Of a stretch of 7,026 bases of DNA, positions 5,709-7,026 are shown piece after piece. The position numbers were made by a program, and so were the translations under genes. A model generated the notes under the pieces. It did not search any database. It was not told the origin of the DNA and saw only the letters and a list, made by a program, of their open reading frames with translations. Every line of letters starts with the position of its first letter. The stretch's first letter is position 1. Source of the DNA: Desulfonatronum sp. (GTDB taxonomy: Bacteria > Desulfobacterota > Desulfovibrionia > Desulfovibrionales > Desulfonatronaceae); NCBI GenBank assembly GCA_007127655.1, contig SKYX01000299.1:1-7026 (forward strand). Reading direction: 5' to 3'.

Positions 5709-6509
5709 TTACTTGAAAACATGCTCCTCCCCCGGAAACGTCCCGGCCTTGACCTCTTGAACGTACTCTCGCACCGCGTCACGCATCACGGTGCCGACCT
5801 GAGCATATTTTTTCACGAATTTCGGGGTGAAGCGGTCGTAGAGGCCGACGACGTCGTGGAAGACCAGGACCTGGCCGTCGCAGTCCGGTCCGGCGCCGAT
5901 GCCGATGGTCGGGATGGCCAGTTGGTCGGAGATGGTCCGGGCCAGGGGGGCTGGGACGCATTCCAGGACCAGGCCGAAGGCCCCGGCTTCCTCCAGGGCA
6001 ACAGCGTCTTCCCGGATGCGCTGGGCCGTGGCGTCGGTCCGGCCCTGGACCTTGAATCCGCCGAGTTGGTGAACGTGTTGGGGCGTCAGGCCGACGTGGC
6101 CCAGGACAGGGATGCCGTTCTGGGTCATCTTGCGCACGGCGGGCAGGATTTCCCGTCCACCCTCCACCTTGACCGCATGCATCCCGGCTTCTTGTAAAAA
6201 ACGTCCAGCGTTGACCAGGGCCTGTTCCGGCGAAACCTGGTAGCTCATGAAGGGCATGTCGCCCACCAGCAGTGCCCGTTGCGCTCCCCGGGCCACGGCC
6301 CGGCAGTGGTGGAGCATGTCCTCCATGGTCACGGACAGGGTGTTCTCCAGGCCGAGCATGACCATGCCCAGGGAGTCGCCCACCAACAGGACGTCCACCC
6401 CGGCTTCGTCCAGCAGCTTGGCCGTGGCCCAGTCATAGGCCGTCAAGACGGTGATCTTTTCGCCCTGGCGCTTCATCTCCAGGAGCGTGGCCGTGGTCGT
6501 TTTGCCCAC
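5709..6509 (-). CDS. panB: 3-methyl-2-oxobutanoate hydroxymethyltransferase (ketopantoate hydroxymethyltransferase)
   Basis: PanB catalyses the first committed step of pantothenate (vitamin B5, CoA precursor) synthesis: transfer of a hydroxymethyl group from 5,10-methylene-tetrahydrofolate to 2-oxoisovalerate, giving ketopantoate, in the cytosol as a Mg-dependent TIM barrel. With the GTG start chosen here the protein has 266 residues. Visible motifs are LTAYD (22-26), VGDSLG (43-48; Mg ligand D45), VGDMPF (82-87; D84), KVEGG (114-118), LGHVGLTPQ (136-144), LECVP (182-186; likely base E183) and GIGAG plus CDGQVLVFHDVVGL further on. D45 and D84 fall at the same numbers as in the E. coli enzyme, which supports this start. 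The GTG is one base after the CBS-gene stop and 6 nt after GGAGG; an ATG at 6536 would overlap that gene and lacks a ribosome site. Confidence 0.96.
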   Translation of the reverse strand: MGKTTTATLLEMKRQGEKITVLTAYDWATAKLLDEAGVDVLLVGDSLGMVMLGLENTLSVTMEDMLHHCRAVARGAQRALLVGDMPFMSYQVSPEQALVNAGRFLQEAGMHAVKVEGGREILPAVRKMTQNGIPVLGHVGLTPQHVHQLGGFKVQGRTDATAQRIREDAVALEEAGAFGLVLECVPAPLARTISDQLAIPTIGIGAGPDCDGQVLVFHDVVGLYDRFTPKFVKKYAQVGTVMRDAVREYVQEVKAGTFPGEEHVFK

Positions 6510-6510
6510 T

Positions 6511-6945
6511 TCAGGCCTCCATCTTGTCCAGGGCATCCATCAGGCTGATGGTCAGCTTGAGAAAGTCCGCTTCCGTCAAGATGCCCACGAGCTTTTCTTT
6601 ATCCACCACCGGCAGGCAGCCGTACTTGTGCTGGAGCAGGAGTTCCGCGGCTTCGCGCAGGTCCACGCCAGGGGAAATGGTGGTTACGTCCCGGCGCATG
6701 ATTTCATGGATGGGAATGGATGCGTCGATTTCGTTCTGGACCTCGTCCTCGATGTCGGCCAGCTTGGAAATGGTCACGGCCAGCAGATCCCGGTGGGTCA
6801 GCAGGCCGACAAAGCGTTCTTCCGGGTCCACGATGGGGATGTGCCGGATGCGGCCCAGGTTCATGATCGAGCGGGCGGTCTGCACGTTGTCGTGCTCCTG
6901 AAGGGAAAAGACCTTTTTGGTCATCAGATCGTTGACTTTGAGCAT
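6511..6945 (-). CDS. Stand-alone two-CBS-domain protein
   Basis: The 144-residue soluble protein consists almost entirely of a tandem CBS (Bateman) module. CBS1 spans about residues 3-60 and includes HIPIVD (35-40) and GLLTHRDLLA (47-56). CBS2 spans about 80-138 and includes CLPVVD (110-115) and GILTEADFLK (121-130). The T/S-x-x-D signatures (T50-D53, T124-D127) are typical of adenosine-nucleotide ribose binding, so binding of AMP, ATP or a similar ligand is plausible. An acidic linker (about 63-75) joins the domains. No catalytic or DNA-binding domain is present. It has a strong ribosome site, AAGGAG near 6953-6958, before the ATG at 6945. Its stop is one base from panB, so the two are very likely co-transcribed and translationally coupled. 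A role in sensing energy state for CoA synthesis is inference only. Confidence 0.92.
   Translation of the reverse strand: MLKVNDLMTKKVFSLQEHDNVQTARSIMNLGRIRHIPIVDPEERFVGLLTHRDLLAVTISKLADIEDEVQNEIDASIPIHEIMRRDVTTISPGVDLREAAELLLQHKYGCLPVVDKEKLVGILTEADFLKLTISLMDALDKMEA
6516..6520 (-). promoter_or_regulatory. Ribosome binding site that decides the panB start
   Basis: On the minus strand GGAGG sits inside the last codons of the CBS gene, 6 nt ahead of GTG 6507-6509. This spacing favours the GTG over the upstream in-frame ATG at 6536, which has no comparable site. Confidence 0.75.
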
Positions 6946-6963
6946 GATGGTTCTCCTTGTTGA

Positions 6964-7026
6964 TCAGATTACACGTATTCCTTCGCTGTTCGCGACCGGT
7001 CTGTCAAGGATGGGCGGGTCGGCGGC
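6964..7026 (-). CDS. Possible C-terminal end of an unidentified upstream gene (truncated by window edge)
   Basis: On the minus strand 20 codons are open from the window edge to TGA at 6964-6966, reading AADPPILDRPVANSEGIRVI. The stop lies about 18 bp before the CBS-gene ATG, which would suit an operon. A second minus-strand frame is also open for about 18 codons (ending RSRTAKEYV), so neither frame nor existence is certain. The family is not recognisable from so short a piece. Confidence 0.33.
   Translation of the reverse strand, partial: AADPPILDRPVANSEGIRVI

Noticed and set aside
5704..5710. Run of seven T as a plus-strand terminator
   Set aside because: No GC-rich stem precedes it, and it overlaps the panB stop codon on the other strand.
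5721..6197. 158-codon plus-strand open frame opposite panB
   Set aside because: It is antisense to conserved PanB motifs and has biased composition typical of a shadow frame.
6510..6536. ATG at 6536 as the panB start
   Set aside because: It would overlap the CBS gene and has no Shine-Dalgarno, whereas GTG at 6509 has GGAGG at ideal spacing and gives residue numbering matching known PanB.
7002..7007. TTGACA on the minus strand as promoter of the CBS-panB unit
   Set aside because: With 17-bp spacing the -10 would be GAAGGA, which does not fit; the site may also lie within a coding frame.
1..7026. CRISPR array, tRNA or rRNA genes, or a transposase gene
   Set aside because: I saw no regularly spaced direct repeats, no cloverleaf-type sequence, no conserved rRNA stretch and no transposase motif; the repeats present are isolated palindromes.

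Overview
This window (about 60% GC by eye) looks like a chromosomal segment of a Gram-negative bacterium, most likely a Desulfobacterota/deltaproteobacterial relative such as a salt- or alkali-tolerant sulfate reducer. That placement is an inference from protein character and from the palindromic repeat types; no taxonomic marker gene is present.

Layout. Bases 2-163 hold the probable C-terminal end of an unidentified plus-strand gene. After a short gap with a good sigma70-like promoter (186-214) come three plus-strand genes: asnO (369-2135), ngg (2303-4048) and an M42-family metallo-aminopeptidase (4182-5291). Together they form the known gene trio for the compatible solute N-acetylglutaminylglutamine amide (NAGGN). 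Ngg is a GNAT/ATP-grasp fusion that acetylates glutamine and ligates it to a second glutamine. AsnO is an asparagine-synthetase-like amidotransferase that amidates the dipeptide. The M42 enzyme is a conserved companion whose substrate is not settled; trimming or turnover of the solute is the obvious guess. The trio is an osmotic-stress module.

On the minus strand, converging on the trio, lies a tight two-gene unit: a stand-alone two-CBS-domain protein (6511-6945), then panB (5709-6509, GTG start one base after the CBS stop), the first committed step of pantothenate/CoA synthesis. A short open frame at 6964-7026 may be the end of another upstream gene.

The notable non-coding content is palindromic DNA. 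All three gaps downstream of the NAGGN genes contain inverted repeats: a 126-bp imperfect palindrome between asnO and ngg that ends next to the ngg Shine-Dalgarno; a pair of back-to-back hairpins between ngg and the M42 gene; and, in the 417-bp convergent gap, a dRS3-like palindrome plus a REPIN-like pair of inverted REP units. These resemble REP/MITE families, but copy number elsewhere in the genome cannot be seen here. No wholly new system is evident. The genes belong to described families, and the least explained parts are the asnO-ngg palindrome and the role of the peptidase.
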